Below, piece by piece: positions 15,909 through 24,638 of a stretch of 64,000 bases of DNA. Below the pieces are notes generated by a model. That model was not told the origin of the DNA. It saw only the letters and a program-made list of their open reading frames with translations, and made no database searches. This DNA comes from JADZAI01 sp964390465. Its GTDB lineage: Bacteria > Pseudomonadota > Alphaproteobacteria > Micropepsales > Micropepsaceae. Location of the stretch: the NCBI GenBank assembly GCA_964390465.1, contig CAYMIJ010000002.1:186001-250000 (forward strand). The letters are read 5' to 3'. The stretch's first letter is position 1; the number at the start of each line of letters is the position of its first letter. The translations under genes and the position numbers were made by a program.

Positions 15909-17078
15909 TCAAAATCCAATCGTGCGGGCAAATGAGCGGATATCCCCAACCAACCTGTCAGGTTTTTCCATCGCTGCGAAGTGGCCGCCTTCGCCCATGT
16001 CTGTCCAGTGTGCCACATTCATGTGACGTTCCACCATTGAGCGCGGCGGAAAGGGGATGAGATCGACCGGAAAATTGGCAATGCCCACCGGCTTTTCGAT
16101 CCGGGCATTGGCCGGAACAGGCTGGCCCGTCTGATCTTCAAACAGGCCGCGATAAAGCCAGGTCGATGTGCCGAATGTATCGGTGACCAGATAGATCATC
16201 ACATTGGTCAGCATCTGATCCATCGAATAGACGCTGTCGAGGCGGCCATCCTTCAGGTCGGACCAGCCATGGAACTTCTCGATGATCCAGGCAGCGATGC
16301 CGACCGGCGAATCCATCAGCGCATAGGAAAGCGTCAGCGGCTTGGTGGACTGTTCGCGGAAATAAGCGCCTTCCGCTTCAAACAGGGCTGCGGCTTTCAT
16401 GGCAAAGGCGCGCTCTTCATCCGTTTCAGGATGAACGCCCGGTGCGCGCCAGCCAAGCATGTTGAGATGTGCGCCGGCACAGGCGGCGTGGTCATAGGCC
16501 AGCCAGCCCGAAACTGAACTGCCCCAGTCGCCGCCCTGCGCGAGATAGCCTGAATAGCCGAGCCTCTGCATCAGCGCGTCAAAATGCGCAGCTATGGTGC
16601 GCGGGCTGATGGGTTTTGCTGGCTTGCCGGAAAAGCCATAGCCGGGCAGCGAAGGGACGATCACGTCAAACCCATCTTCGGCCTTTCCGCCAAAGCGTTC
16701 GGGGTGCGCGAGTTTTTCAATGATGTGCACAAACTCGAAATACGAACCGGGCCAGCCATGACTGAGGATCAGGGCACGCGTCTTTGTGTTTGAACTTTTC
16801 TCGTGCACAAAATGAATATCGAGATCGCCCACCTGCATTTTGAATTGTGGAAAACGGTTGAGGCCCGCCTCGGCCTTGCGCCAGTCAAAACCATCGCGCC
16901 AATAGGCGATCAATGCGCGCATGTAGTCGGCGCTGGCTCCGTAAGCCCATGGCCCGCCCGGACCACCCTCAGGGACGTCAGGCATGGTGAAGGCCGCAAC
17001 CCTGCCTGCGATGGCCTGTAGCTTCGCGTCGGGTACCGCCACTGTGAATGGGCGCGGTGCATGTGTTGTGAGTGTCAT
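15909..17078 (-). CDS. Epoxide hydrolase with N-terminal EHN domain
   Basis: The protein has 389 residues. The first 110 residues match the epoxide hydrolase N-terminal domain (FTVAVPDAKLQAIAGRVAAF, GFDWRKAEAGLNRFPQFK), and the rest is an alpha/beta hydrolase with the oxyanion motif HGWPG at 107-111, nucleophile D184 in GGDWGS, and catalytic histidine H366 in GGHFAAME. Aspartate at the nucleophile elbow favours epoxide hydrolysis over esterase activity. There is no signal peptide, so it is probably cytosolic. The start at 17078 gives the natural EHN N terminus. It is divergent from mutT. Confidence 0.87.
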   Translation of the reverse strand: MTLTTHAPRPFTVAVPDAKLQAIAGRVAAFTMPDVPEGGPGGPWAYGASADYMRALIAYWRDGFDWRKAEAGLNRFPQFKMQVGDLDIHFVHEKSSNTKTRALILSHGWPGSYFEFVHIIEKLAHPERFGGKAEDGFDVIVPSLPGYGFSGKPAKPISPRTIAAHFDALMQRLGYSGYLAQGGDWGSSVSGWLAYDHAACAGAHLNMLGWRAPGVHPETDEERAFAMKAAALFEAEGAYFREQSTKPLTLSYALMDSPVGIAAWIIEKFHGWSDLKDGRLDSVYSMDQMLTNVMIYLVTDTFGTSTWLYRGLFEDQTGQPVPANARIEKPVGIANFPVDLIPFPPRSMVERHMNVAHWTDMGEGGHFAAMEKPDRLVGDIRSFARTIGF

Positions 17079-17182
17079 GGGCAAAGTCCCGCCTATATCA
17101 TGTGTGCATGAGGTTAGAGCGCCCGCGCCGCGCGTCAATCATGACTGATGCCATTCATCCATCATACCGCTATGACAGCCAC

Positions 17183-17635
17183 ATGACCCACTCGGTGCCA
17201 CTCCTGCTGGTCGTCGCCTGCGCTCTGATTGATCCTGATGGCCGGGTCATGATGACGGAGCGGCCAGCCGGAAAAGAGCATGGCGGGCTTTGGGAGTTTC
17301 CCGGCGGCAAGGTAGAGGCCGGAGAGCGCCCGGAAGATGCGCTGGCGCGCGAGCTTCACGAAGAACTCGGCATCACCGCCCATCCTGCCAGCTTCACGCC
17401 ATTCAGCTTCGCAAGTCAGCCTGCAGGCGCGCGGCATCTCCTGATGCCGCTCTTTATCTGCCGGGTCTGGGAGGGCGCGCCAACATCGCGCGAAGGCCAG
17501 CGCATCAGGTGGTTCCGCCCTACGGAACTAGATAGCTTGCCGGTGCCGCCCGCTGATGGCCCGTTGATCGCCGCGCTGCTGGCAACGGGATCACCCCTTG
17601 CTGCGATCCGCCGCGATGGCATCCAGCGCCTCTGA
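17183..17635 (+). CDS. mutT: MutT-like Nudix hydrolase, 8-oxo-dGTP diphosphatase
   Basis: The protein has 150 residues with the Nudix box GGKVEAGERPEDALAREL followed by HEELGI at about 41-64, matching G-x5-E-x7-REUxEExGU. The lead-in GLWEFPGGK is typical of MutT, which removes oxidised dGTP from the pool. The start at 17183 gives the usual N terminus (HSVPLLLVVACALID); an in-frame ATG at 17141 is possible, and neither has a clear ribosome-binding site. Its last 45 bases overlap the convergent methyltransferase gene. Confidence 0.88.
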   Translation: MTHSVPLLLVVACALIDPDGRVMMTERPAGKEHGGLWEFPGGKVEAGERPEDALARELHEELGITAHPASFTPFSFASQPAGARHLLMPLFICRVWEGAPTSREGQRIRWFRPTELDSLPVPPADGPLIAALLATGSPLAAIRRDGIQRL

Positions 17636-18451
17636 CAATTTTTTAGTGGCGGTTCCGGGTTTCAGCGGCTGCTGCTGGCTGGCATGCGGCGCCCATCCGG
17701 TCAGGGTGATGAACTGAAACGTCGCCCGGTATTTCCCATCACCATCGATATGTCTTTCGGCATACAGCTCCAGCGCCCGCATCAATACGCGCCGGCGCAA
17801 CGGCATACGCCGACGCGCGGCGAGGACATTGCTTTCTCCGCTGCCACGCAGATCACCAAGCAATTTGAGCGGATCAGCATAGCGGATGGTCAGTGTATCC
17901 GCATCGGCAACCGGCAGGGCAAACCCGGCGCGTTGCAAAAGCCCGCCGCAGTCACGCACATCCGCAAATGGAAAGACGCGCGGCGACAGCCCCCCCTGCT
18001 CAATCTCGGCCCCCGCCATCACATCACGCAGTTCGTGCAAAGTGGGGCCGCCGAACATCACGGCCAGCATCAGCCCGTCCGGCTCAAGTGCCGCCCGCAT
18101 CTGGACCAGCGCCCCGACCGGGTCATTGCAGGCATGCAGGTCAAGCAGGCTGATGACCAGATCAAAAGCGCCATTTGCATAAGGGCTGGCTTCGCTCTCG
18201 TCCTGCGGGCGGGCATGAAACACCTGTCCCACCTTTCCAGGCGGCAGAAGGGCCGCGATATGCTGGCCGCGATCACCCCATATGAGCGCACGTTCAAAGC
18301 GCCGCGTTACATCCAGTAGCGCTTCGCATGCCAGCATCGCCGCATGGCGATGCAGGACGTCATGCTGAGCAAAAAGATGCGCCCACCGCGCGGCGCGCTG
18401 ACGGCGCAGGGCACGATCGAAAATCTGCGGCGGGGCCTCGCCAGCGGTCAT
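17591..18451 (-). CDS. SAM-dependent methyltransferase, BioC/NDUFAF5-like
   Basis: The protein has 286 residues. The N-terminal IFDRALRRQRAARWA and the later FDLVISLLDLHACNDPVGALVQM and PDGLMLAVMFGGPTLHELR place it in the BioC-like methyltransferase family that, in alphaproteobacteria, sits divergent from comF and grxC. The mitochondrial relative NDUFAF5 hydroxylates an arginine in complex I, so methylation is not assured. The Rossmann glycine motif is weak here (IWGDRGQH in place of the usual DxGxGxG), as in several members of this group. It starts nine bases from comF on the opposite strand. The C terminus overlaps mutT by 45 bases. Confidence 0.8.
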   Translation of the reverse strand: MTAGEAPPQIFDRALRRQRAARWAHLFAQHDVLHRHAAMLACEALLDVTRRFERALIWGDRGQHIAALLPPGKVGQVFHARPQDESEASPYANGAFDLVISLLDLHACNDPVGALVQMRAALEPDGLMLAVMFGGPTLHELRDVMAGAEIEQGGLSPRVFPFADVRDCGGLLQRAGFALPVADADTLTIRYADPLKLLGDLRGSGESNVLAARRRMPLRRRVLMRALELYAERHIDGDGKYRATFQFITLTGWAPHASQQQPLKPGTATKKLSEALDAIAADRSKG

Positions 18452-18460
18452 GGATGAGCT

Positions 18461-19264
18461 ATGGTTGCGGACATGCCTGTTCTGGATAGACCACACCCGG
18501 CATGGTTGGCGAGGTTGAAGTGGGTGGGTGCGCAGGTGCTCGACGCACTTTATCCACCGCAATGCCTTTCCTGCGGAATGGAAACGGGTGCCGCCAATGC
18601 GCTCTGCCCCGCCTGCTGGACGGGCATTCATTTCATCGATGCCTCCGCCTGCCGCCGCTGCGGTCTGCCGATGGAAGATGGTCTTTTGCCAGACATTGAG
18701 TGCCCGGCCTGTCTCGCGCGGCCGCCTGCCTTTGCGCGCGCCCGTTCGGTCTATCGTTATGACACCGCCCGCGATCTGGTGCTGCGTTTCAAGCACAATG
18801 ATCGCACCGATTACGCCCCGGCCCTTGCCGTCTGGATGGCGCGTGCCGGGGCCGAACTGATTGCCGCCTGTGACGTGCTGGTGCCCATACCCCTGCATCG
18901 CTGGCGATTGCTGAAACGTCGCTATAATCAGGCGTCCCTGCTGGCTCAGGCCATTGGCAGGCTCAGCGGCAAGCAGGTTCTTTCCCATGCCCTGACGCGA
19001 TCGCGTGCCACACCCAGTCAGGGCACCATGGTTTCAGCCCGCGCGCGGCGGCGCAATGTGCTCGGGGCCTTCAGCATTCGTTCAGATCTGAGGCTGAAAA
19101 TAACGGGCATGCGGGTGCTGCTGATTGATGACGTCATGACCACCGGCGCAACGCTGGAGGCGGCTTCCCGCGCCCTCCTGCGGGCAGGAGCGCTTGAGGT
19201 CATGGCCCTGACTCTGGCGCGCGTTGTCCGCCCCGAAGAACTGCCTATAGTGTCAGAATCATGA
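18461..19264 (+). CDS. comF: ComF family phosphoribosyltransferase-like protein
   Basis: The protein has 267 residues. An N-terminal double zinc ribbon has four Cys pairs (CLSCG, CPAC, CRRCG, CPAC) within residues 35-85. A phosphoribosyltransferase domain follows with the PRPP loop VLLIDDVMTTGAT from about 219. ComF helps DNA uptake during transformation in several bacteria, by work with PriA and recombination proteins, though many carriers are not known to be competent. It overlaps grxC by four bases (ATGA). An ATG at 18473 is a possible alternative start. Confidence 0.92.
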   Translation: MVADMPVLDRPHPAWLARLKWVGAQVLDALYPPQCLSCGMETGAANALCPACWTGIHFIDASACRRCGLPMEDGLLPDIECPACLARPPAFARARSVYRYDTARDLVLRFKHNDRTDYAPALAVWMARAGAELIAACDVLVPIPLHRWRLLKRRYNQASLLAQAIGRLSGKQVLSHALTRSRATPSQGTMVSARARRRNVLGAFSIRSDLRLKITGMRVLLIDDVMTTGATLEAASRALLRAGALEVMALTLARVVRPEELPIVSES

Positions 19265-19530
19265 ATGCGCCGTCCATGAAGCCCGTCACGATCTATACGA
19301 CAGCCTGGTGCCCCTATTGTCATCGCGCCAAAGCACTCCTGAACAACAAGGGCGTGGCGTTTGATGAGATAGACGTCTCAATGGATGCCAGGCGCCGCGA
19401 TGAGATGGAACAAAAGTCCGGTCGCCACACGGTCCCGCAAATCTGGATCGGCGATACCCACGTGGGTGGCTGTGACGACCTTCATGCATTAGAACGTGCA
19501 GGCCAACTGAATACCCTGCTGGACAACTGA
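19261..19530 (+). CDS. grxC: Glutaredoxin 3
   Basis: The protein has 89 residues with a single thioredoxin-like domain, dithiol active site C17-P-Y-C20, cis-proline segment TVPQIWIGD and glutathione-binding GGCDDLHAL. It reduces disulfides and mixed glutathione disulfides in the cytosol. It overlaps comF by four bases and is followed after three bases by the nitrilase-family gene, the common alphaproteobacterial order comF-grxC-nit-DUF1178. Confidence 0.95.
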   Translation: MNAPSMKPVTIYTTAWCPYCHRAKALLNNKGVAFDEIDVSMDARRRDEMEQKSGRHTVPQIWIGDTHVGGCDDLHALERAGQLNTLLDN

Positions 19531-19533
19531 CGC

Positions 19534-20352
19534 ATGACCAATGCCTTTCGCGCTGCCTGCGTGCAGCTCCGTTCGTCCGACGATATGGGCGAGAACATCC
19601 GCACCGCCTCCGCACTGATCCGCGAGGCGGCGGGCAAAGGCGCGCACTATGTGCAGACACCCGAGAACACCTGCCTGATGGCACCCGATGGCGGAGCCAA
19701 GTTTGAGCTGACCTTTGCCGAGGCTGATGATCCGGCGCTGCCTGCATTCTGCGCACTCGCCGCAGAACTGGGCATCTGGCTGCATATCGGCTCGCTGGCC
19801 ATCAAGGTTGCGGCAGACAAGGTTGCCAACCGCGCTTATCTCATCTCGCCGAAGGGCGAGATCACGGCGCGTTACGACAAGATCCACCTGTTCGATGTGC
19901 AGCTGGCAAACGGTGAGGCCTATAAGGAAAGCGCCACGGTCGCACCGGGCGCATCAATGGTCATGGCCGATCTGCCCTGGGGGCGGCTTGGCCTTTCGAT
20001 CTGCTATGATCTGCGCTTTCCGCACCTTTACCGCGCCTTCGGTAAAGCGGGATGCAGTTTCATCGCCATTCCGGCGGCCTTCACAAACACGACCGGCATG
20101 GCGCACTGGCATGTGCTTCAGCGTGCCCGCGCCATCGAGAATGGCTGCTTCGTGATTTCAGCAGCGCAAGGCGGTCGGCACGCCAATGGCCGTGAGACCT
20201 ATGGCCACTCACTCATCATCGGGCCGTGGGGCGATGTGCTGGCCGAAGCCGGAACGGACCCTTGCGTCATTGTGGCTGATATCGACCCGTCAGAAGTTGC
20301 CGCCGTGCGCGGACGGATTCCGGCTCTCACGCATGACCGCCCTTACGCCTGA
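19534..20352 (+). CDS. Nitrilase superfamily amidohydrolase, Nit2/deaminated glutathione amidase-like
   Basis: The protein has 272 residues. The catalytic triad of the carbon-nitrogen hydrolases is present: E44 in QTPENTCLM, K116 in RYDKIHLFD and C157 in LSICYDLRFPHLYR. The sequence around the cysteine is that of the Nit1/Nit2 group, which removes the amide from deaminated glutathione or from omega-amides. The neighbourhood with glutaredoxin fits a glutathione-repair role, but this is inference. It is the third gene of the comF operon and ends 15 bases before the DUF1178 gene. Confidence 0.9.
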   Translation: MTNAFRAACVQLRSSDDMGENIRTASALIREAAGKGAHYVQTPENTCLMAPDGGAKFELTFAEADDPALPAFCALAAELGIWLHIGSLAIKVAADKVANRAYLISPKGEITARYDKIHLFDVQLANGEAYKESATVAPGASMVMADLPWGRLGLSICYDLRFPHLYRAFGKAGCSFIAIPAAFTNTTGMAHWHVLQRARAIENGCFVISAAQGGRHANGRETYGHSLIIGPWGDVLAEAGTDPCVIVADIDPSEVAAVRGRIPALTHDRPYA

Positions 20353-20367
20353 AGGCTTGTAGCCGCC

Positions 20368-20778
20368 ATGATCCGCTATGAGCTCGTCTGTCGGAAAGAA
20401 CACAGGTTCGAAGGCTGGTTCGCCTCATCGTCCGCTTACGATGCGCAGGCAGAAAAAGGGCAGGTCGTGTGCCCATTGTGCAGTTCGAAGAAAATCACCA
20501 AAGCGCCCATGGCGCCGTCGGTCACGACACGTTCCGCTGAGGCGATGGACCTCAATCCGGCCACGATGCGCGAGGCGCTGGTGAAACTGCGCCGTCATGT
20601 AGAGAGCACCGCCGAACATGTGGGCGAGCGTTTCGCTGACGAGGCGCGGGCCATTCACTATGGTGATTCTGAAGACCGGCCTATCTATGGCGAAACCAGC
20701 GCGGAAGAAGGCGAGGCGCTGAAAGACGAAGGCATCAATGTCACGCGCATCCCCTGGGTGCCCGTTGAGGATGCGTGA
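20368..20778 (+). CDS. DUF1178 family protein
   Basis: The protein has 136 residues. It begins MIRYELVCRKEHRFEGWFAS and has a CPLC pair near residue 36, which with the first cysteine may bind zinc; the centre (MREALVKLRRHVESTAEHVGERFADEARAIHYG) is the conserved core of DUF1178. The function is unknown. It is the last gene of the comF-grxC-nit operon and converges on a small membrane protein 21 bases away. Confidence 0.88.
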   Translation: MIRYELVCRKEHRFEGWFASSSAYDAQAEKGQVVCPLCSSKKITKAPMAPSVTTRSAEAMDLNPATMREALVKLRRHVESTAEHVGERFADEARAIHYGDSEDRPIYGETSAEEGEALKDEGINVTRIPWVPVEDA

Positions 20779-20799
20779 AGCACTGACATTCGCTGTCGC

Positions 20800-21156
20800 T
20801 TACCGTCCGATGATTCTGCGCGCCCGGTTTGTGCCCAGCAACAGGGCGGCCATGTCGCCGCCGGTGCGTGTGCTGTGGATCAACAAGTAGGTTGCGAGAA
20901 ACGGCATACCACCGAAGACGGCGACGATACCCAGCGCCAGACCGACGGCATTGAACTCATGCCGCCAGGCGACCCACATGCCTGACAGAAGCAGGAAACA
21001 CATGAAGTCCATGTTGAACTGCCCAGGCCAATTCATGCGCGCGATATCGCCAAAGAAAACTGGCAGAAGATCCCAGCCATGATTGGAAATGGTGATTGCG
21101 GTGTAAATCGCCACAGTCACCAGAAAGGCGATCAGGATAAGGCGGAAGATTTGCAT
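20800..21156 (-). CDS. Small integral membrane protein
   Basis: The protein has 118 residues with three membrane segments (about 5-22, 50-66 and 72-93). The order of features, an aromatic loop (HGWDLLPVFFGDIARMNWPGQ), then FNMDFMCFLLLSGMWVAWRHEF, resembles DUF2834-type proteins, but the resemblance is loose. The C terminus is basic (TNRARRIIGR), which places it in the cytoplasm. It is monocistronic, divergent from hisI. The function is unknown. Confidence 0.7.
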   Translation of the reverse strand: MQIFRLILIAFLVTVAIYTAITISNHGWDLLPVFFGDIARMNWPGQFNMDFMCFLLLSGMWVAWRHEFNAVGLALGIVAVFGGMPFLATYLLIHSTRTGGDMAALLLGTNRARRIIGR

Positions 21157-21336
21157 GACGTCATCCTCGTTATCTGTTCGTAATGCTCAAAGAACGCGCT
21201 TCATGGAAGCACAGCGCGTCAGCACCAACAACAGCCCGCGCGATCCGGCACTCCATTGAGCCATATGCGGCAGTGAAGGCGGCTTACCCGTATTTTTATA
21301 TTGCCAATTCCCGCCACCATCGCTCATCTGCCCCTC

Positions 21337-21720
21337 ATGTCGACAGAACCATCCAGCGAACAGCGTGAAACATCCCTCATTCTCATGCCGCGATTTGACG
21401 TGGCGGGACTGATTACCGCTGTGGTGACCGACCATCTCAGCGGCGATCTTTTGATGGTCGCCCATATGAACGAAGAAGCGTTACGCCGCACAATCGAAAC
21501 AGGTGATGCGTGGTACTGGTCGCGGTCGCGCGCCAGCCTGTGGCGCAAGGGCGAGACCTCAGGTCACACACAAAAGGTTCAGGACATCAGGATCGACTGC
21601 GATCAGGATGCCGTGTGGTTGAAGGTCAAACAGACCGGCCCGGCCTGTCATACCGGCACGCATTCCTGTTTTTATCGGGCCGTGCGCACGCCAGAAGGCC
21701 GGCTTGAACGCGTCGACTGA
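21337..21720 (+). CDS. hisI: Phosphoribosyl-AMP cyclohydrolase
   Basis: The protein has 127 residues, the monofunctional HisI without the HisE domain. It carries AWYWSRSRASLWRKGETSGH, the metal site DCDQD at 87-91, and zinc cysteines C88, C104 (GPACHTG) and C111. It opens the ring of phosphoribosyl-AMP, the third step of histidine synthesis. Other his genes are not in the window, as is common for hisI in alphaproteobacteria. The ATG at 21337 is chosen over a TTG at 21301. Its stop abuts that of the convergent gene. Confidence 0.95.
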   Translation: MSTEPSSEQRETSLILMPRFDVAGLITAVVTDHLSGDLLMVAHMNEEALRRTIETGDAWYWSRSRASLWRKGETSGHTQKVQDIRIDCDQDAVWLKVKQTGPACHTGTHSCFYRAVRTPEGRLERVD

Positions 21721-22506
21721 TCAGTTGACCACAAACCCATCCAGCCGGGCGCGTACCGCCGTATCAATCGCCGCGAGATCAGCGGCATGGCTGGCATTGA
21801 CCGTGTAGCCATAGGCGAAGCCTTCACGCCAGGGCGCCTGAGGCAGCTTGCAGATGCCGCCGAAACAGCCCACCGCGATGCGCCGCCCATCGTTGCGCTG
21901 ATAGATTGCGTAGAAATTGCCGCTTTTTGCCGCGCTGCCTTCAGCGGATTCGATCAACAGCACACCGCTTTCCAGCGTGCGCTCGGTGAAAGCGCCATAG
22001 GCTGCCATTTCACTGCGGGCCAGCGTCAGCGCAGCATCGTCAACAGGCAGGTTCCCGAAGCTTTTCTGCAACGTATAGAAGGCGCCGTTCCATTCCATGG
22101 TCGGCTTGTCGTCCTTGCGGCGGCGGTCATACGAGAGGCCATCGAGCTTCGGCAACTCGCCCCAGAAATAGAGAATGCTGGCCGGGCCATAACGCACCTC
22201 ACCATCATCGCCAGAACCGTCGCAGCCCGGCGTGAGGGTTTCCAAAGTCTCACATGGAATATGGAGATGCAGGTCCAGCAGCCAGGCGTCATGTGCCCGT
22301 GCCACATGACGCTCGATCAAGCCACCCACTTGGTCGAGCCCCCAGCGCACGACCGGTGCGATGAACAGGCTCGACCCGGCCCACACGACGATAATGAGCG
22401 CGATCAGTCCATAGAATCTGGCGCTGGCACGCAGCCGTTGGCCGAGGCTCGGTTCGGGCGGATGCGCAGGCTTCAGCGCCTCACGATCGACGATGTCGTA
22501 TTTCAT
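21721..22506 (-). CDS. Membrane-anchored protein of unknown function, coupled to ubiG
   Basis: The protein has 261 residues. A cytosolic N terminus of about 28 residues, rich in proline and acids, is followed by one membrane segment (about 31-52) and a periplasmic domain of about 200 residues with four cysteines (PCETLETLTPGC and VGCFGGICKL) that could form two disulfides. The ATG at 22506 overlaps the ubiG stop as ATGA, so it is translated after ubiG. I do not recognise a family. The position hints at a link with ubiquinone synthesis or the respiratory chain, but nothing in the sequence proves it. Confidence 0.75.
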   Translation of the reverse strand: MKYDIVDREALKPAHPPEPSLGQRLRASARFYGLIALIIVVWAGSSLFIAPVVRWGLDQVGGLIERHVARAHDAWLLDLHLHIPCETLETLTPGCDGSGDDGEVRYGPASILYFWGELPKLDGLSYDRRRKDDKPTMEWNGAFYTLQKSFGNLPVDDAALTLARSEMAAYGAFTERTLESGVLLIESAEGSAAKSGNFYAIYQRNDGRRIAVGCFGGICKLPQAPWREGFAYGYTVNASHAADLAAIDTAVRARLDGFVVN

Positions 22507-23267
22507 ACCGGCTTCACCGCCATCACCATGTAGTTCACATCCGTATCGGCCGAACGTTTCCATTGATCCGCCAGCGGACGATAGACGACGCCCGACAGAT
22601 CACGCACCTCAAGCCCGTTGACGGTCAGCGCCGCCTTCACTTCGGCAGGGGTCAGAAACTTCTTCCAGTCATGCGTGCCGCGCGGCAACCAGCCGAGCAC
22701 ATATTCCGCGCCCGCGATCGCCAGCGCCCATGCCTTGAAGGTGCGGTTCAGTGTCGCGACGATCATCATCGCACCTGGCTTCATCATCGCCGCGCAAGCG
22801 TTCACAAATAATGGCACGTCCGCAACATGTTCAATGATCTCCATGTTCAGGATCACGTCGAACTGCTCGCCGGCTGAGGCCAGCGCTTCGGCGGTGGTGG
22901 CGCGATAGTCGATGGTCAGGCCTTGCTCCGCTGCATGGGCACTGGCCGTTCCGATATTCTTTTCCGAAGCGTCAGCCCCGGTGACGGCAAAGCCCAACCG
23001 CGCCATGGGTTCAGACAGAAGCCCGCCGCCACAGCCAATATCCAGGAGACGCAGGCCCTCAAACGGACGGCGTTTTTCGCCATCACGCCCAAAATGCGCC
23101 AGCGCCTTTTCGCGGATATAGCCGAGCCGCACAGGGTTCAGCCTGTGCAGGGGCCTGAACTTGCCGGTTTCGTCCCACCACTCTGCCGCCATAGCGGAAA
23201 AACGCGCCACGTCTTCAGCATCGACACTTGAGGCAGGTGCGGGTTCCGCAAGGGGCAGGGCGCTCAT
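22503..23267 (-). CDS. ubiG: Ubiquinone biosynthesis O-methyltransferase UbiG
   Basis: The protein has 254 residues. It starts near DAEDVARFSAMAAEWWDETGKFRPLHRLNPVR, the typical UbiG N terminus, and has the SAM-binding LLDIGCGGGLLSEPMA and the acidic VTGADAS. UbiG methylates both O-positions of the ubiquinone ring. The start at 23267 is the one that gives the normal UbiG length. It is divergent from lysC, the standard alphaproteobacterial arrangement, and couples through ATGA to the membrane protein behind it. Confidence 0.95.
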   Translation of the reverse strand: MSALPLAEPAPASSVDAEDVARFSAMAAEWWDETGKFRPLHRLNPVRLGYIREKALAHFGRDGEKRRPFEGLRLLDIGCGGGLLSEPMARLGFAVTGADASEKNIGTASAHAAEQGLTIDYRATTAEALASAGEQFDVILNMEIIEHVADVPLFVNACAAMMKPGAMMIVATLNRTFKAWALAIAGAEYVLGWLPRGTHDWKKFLTPAEVKAALTVNGLEVRDLSGVVYRPLADQWKRSADTDVNYMVMAVKPV

Positions 23268-23386
23268 GGGGACAATGTAAAGCGGGTTGAGCCAGCCGCC
23301 AACTGCAAGGTTTTTAAGGTTGCCAGTTTGTGACACGGCCTGTATCGGCAAGCCATCCGTAAACCTTGGCAAATCGCGCCGTTTTC

Positions 23387-24637
23387 ATGTCTGGCTCCTC
23401 AAAACCACGTCTGGTGATGAAGTTCGGCGGCACATCTGTTGCCGGCATCGAGCGTATCCGCACGGTTGCCAAACTGGTGAAGCGTCAGGTCGAGCGCGGC
23501 TATGACGTTGCGGTGGTGGTTTCGGCAATGTCTGGCGAGACCAACAAGCTGGTGGCGCTCACCCGCGAGGCCTCGGCGCTGCATGATGCGCGCGAGTATG
23601 ACGCCATCGCCTCGACCGGCGAGAATGTCACTGCCGGGCTCACCGCCATCGCGCTCGACGCCATTGGCGTGCCCGCACGGTCGTGGGCGGGCTGGCAGGT
23701 GCCGATCAAGACCGATGGCGTCCATGGCGCGGCCAGCATTCTCGACATCGGCACAGATGGCATCGCCGAGCGCTTCGCGCAGGGGTTCGTCGCCGTTGTT
23801 GCCGGGTTTCAGGGCATCAGCCCGGAAGGGCGCGTCACCACGCTCGGGCGCGGTGGCTCTGACACCAGCGCAGTGGCGCTGGCCGCGGCGCTGGGAGCCG
23901 AACGCTGCGACATCTACACCGATGTCGATGGCGTCTACACAACCGATCCGCGCATTGTGGAAAAGGCGCGAAAGCTCGACAAGGTTTCCTACGAAGAAAT
24001 GCTTGAGATGGCCTCGCTGGGGGCCAAGGTGCTGCAAACGCGCTCGGTGGAAGCCGCGATGATCCACAAGGTCAGAACGCAGGTTCTGTCGAGTTTCGAT
24101 GAATCCGATGGCGAGAGCCTGCCCGGCACGCTCGTCTGCGATGAGGATGAGATCATGGAGAAACGACTTGTCACCGGCGTCGCCTATAGCCGCGACGAAG
24201 CCAAGATCACGCTGGTGCGTGTGCCCGATCGTCCGGGCGTGGCGGCAGCCATTTTCTCGCCGCTCGCAGATGCAGGCATCAATGTCGACATGATCGTCCA
24301 GAACGTATCGGACGATCACAAAACAACTGACATGACGTTCACCACCGGCAAGGCCGATTTCGACCGCGCCATCAAGGTACTGGACGATAATCGCGTCACA
24401 ATCGGTTTTGAGCGCATCTCGACTGACACAAATGTGGTGAAGGTGTCAGTGATCGGCGTCGGTATGCGCACACATGCAGGTGTCGCCCAGACCATGTTCC
24501 AGACGCTCGCCGAAAAAGGCATCAACATTCAGGTGATCTCGACATCGGAGATCAAAGTCAGTGTGCTGATCGCGGCGGAATATACCGAGCTTGCGGTGCG
24601 CGCGCTGCACACGGCCTACGGATTGGACGGCCCGTAA
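23387..24637 (+). CDS. lysC: Aspartate kinase
   Basis: The protein has 416 residues. The kinase domain has VMKFGGTSVAGIERI at about 10-25 and GRGGSDTSAVALAAALGA. Two C-terminal ACT domains (ITLVRVPDRPGVAAAIFSPL and VSVIGVGMRTHAGVAQTMF) give feedback control by lysine and/or threonine. It phosphorylates aspartate, the entry to lysine, threonine and methionine synthesis. An upstream TTG in frame (23366) is less likely than the ATG at 23387; no good ribosome-binding site precedes either. It is separated by a single base from ptsP. Confidence 0.95.
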   Translation: MSGSSKPRLVMKFGGTSVAGIERIRTVAKLVKRQVERGYDVAVVVSAMSGETNKLVALTREASALHDAREYDAIASTGENVTAGLTAIALDAIGVPARSWAGWQVPIKTDGVHGAASILDIGTDGIAERFAQGFVAVVAGFQGISPEGRVTTLGRGGSDTSAVALAAALGAERCDIYTDVDGVYTTDPRIVEKARKLDKVSYEEMLEMASLGAKVLQTRSVEAAMIHKVRTQVLSSFDESDGESLPGTLVCDEDEIMEKRLVTGVAYSRDEAKITLVRVPDRPGVAAAIFSPLADAGINVDMIVQNVSDDHKTTDMTFTTGKADFDRAIKVLDDNRVTIGFERISTDTNVVKVSVIGVGMRTHAGVAQTMFQTLAEKGINIQVISTSEIKVSVLIAAEYTELAVRALHTAYGLDGP

Positions 24638-24638
24638 C

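Noticed and set aside
17072..17182. Upstream extension of mutT to 17072
   Set aside because: It would overlap the divergent epoxide hydrolase start and adds residues absent from the usual MutT N terminus.
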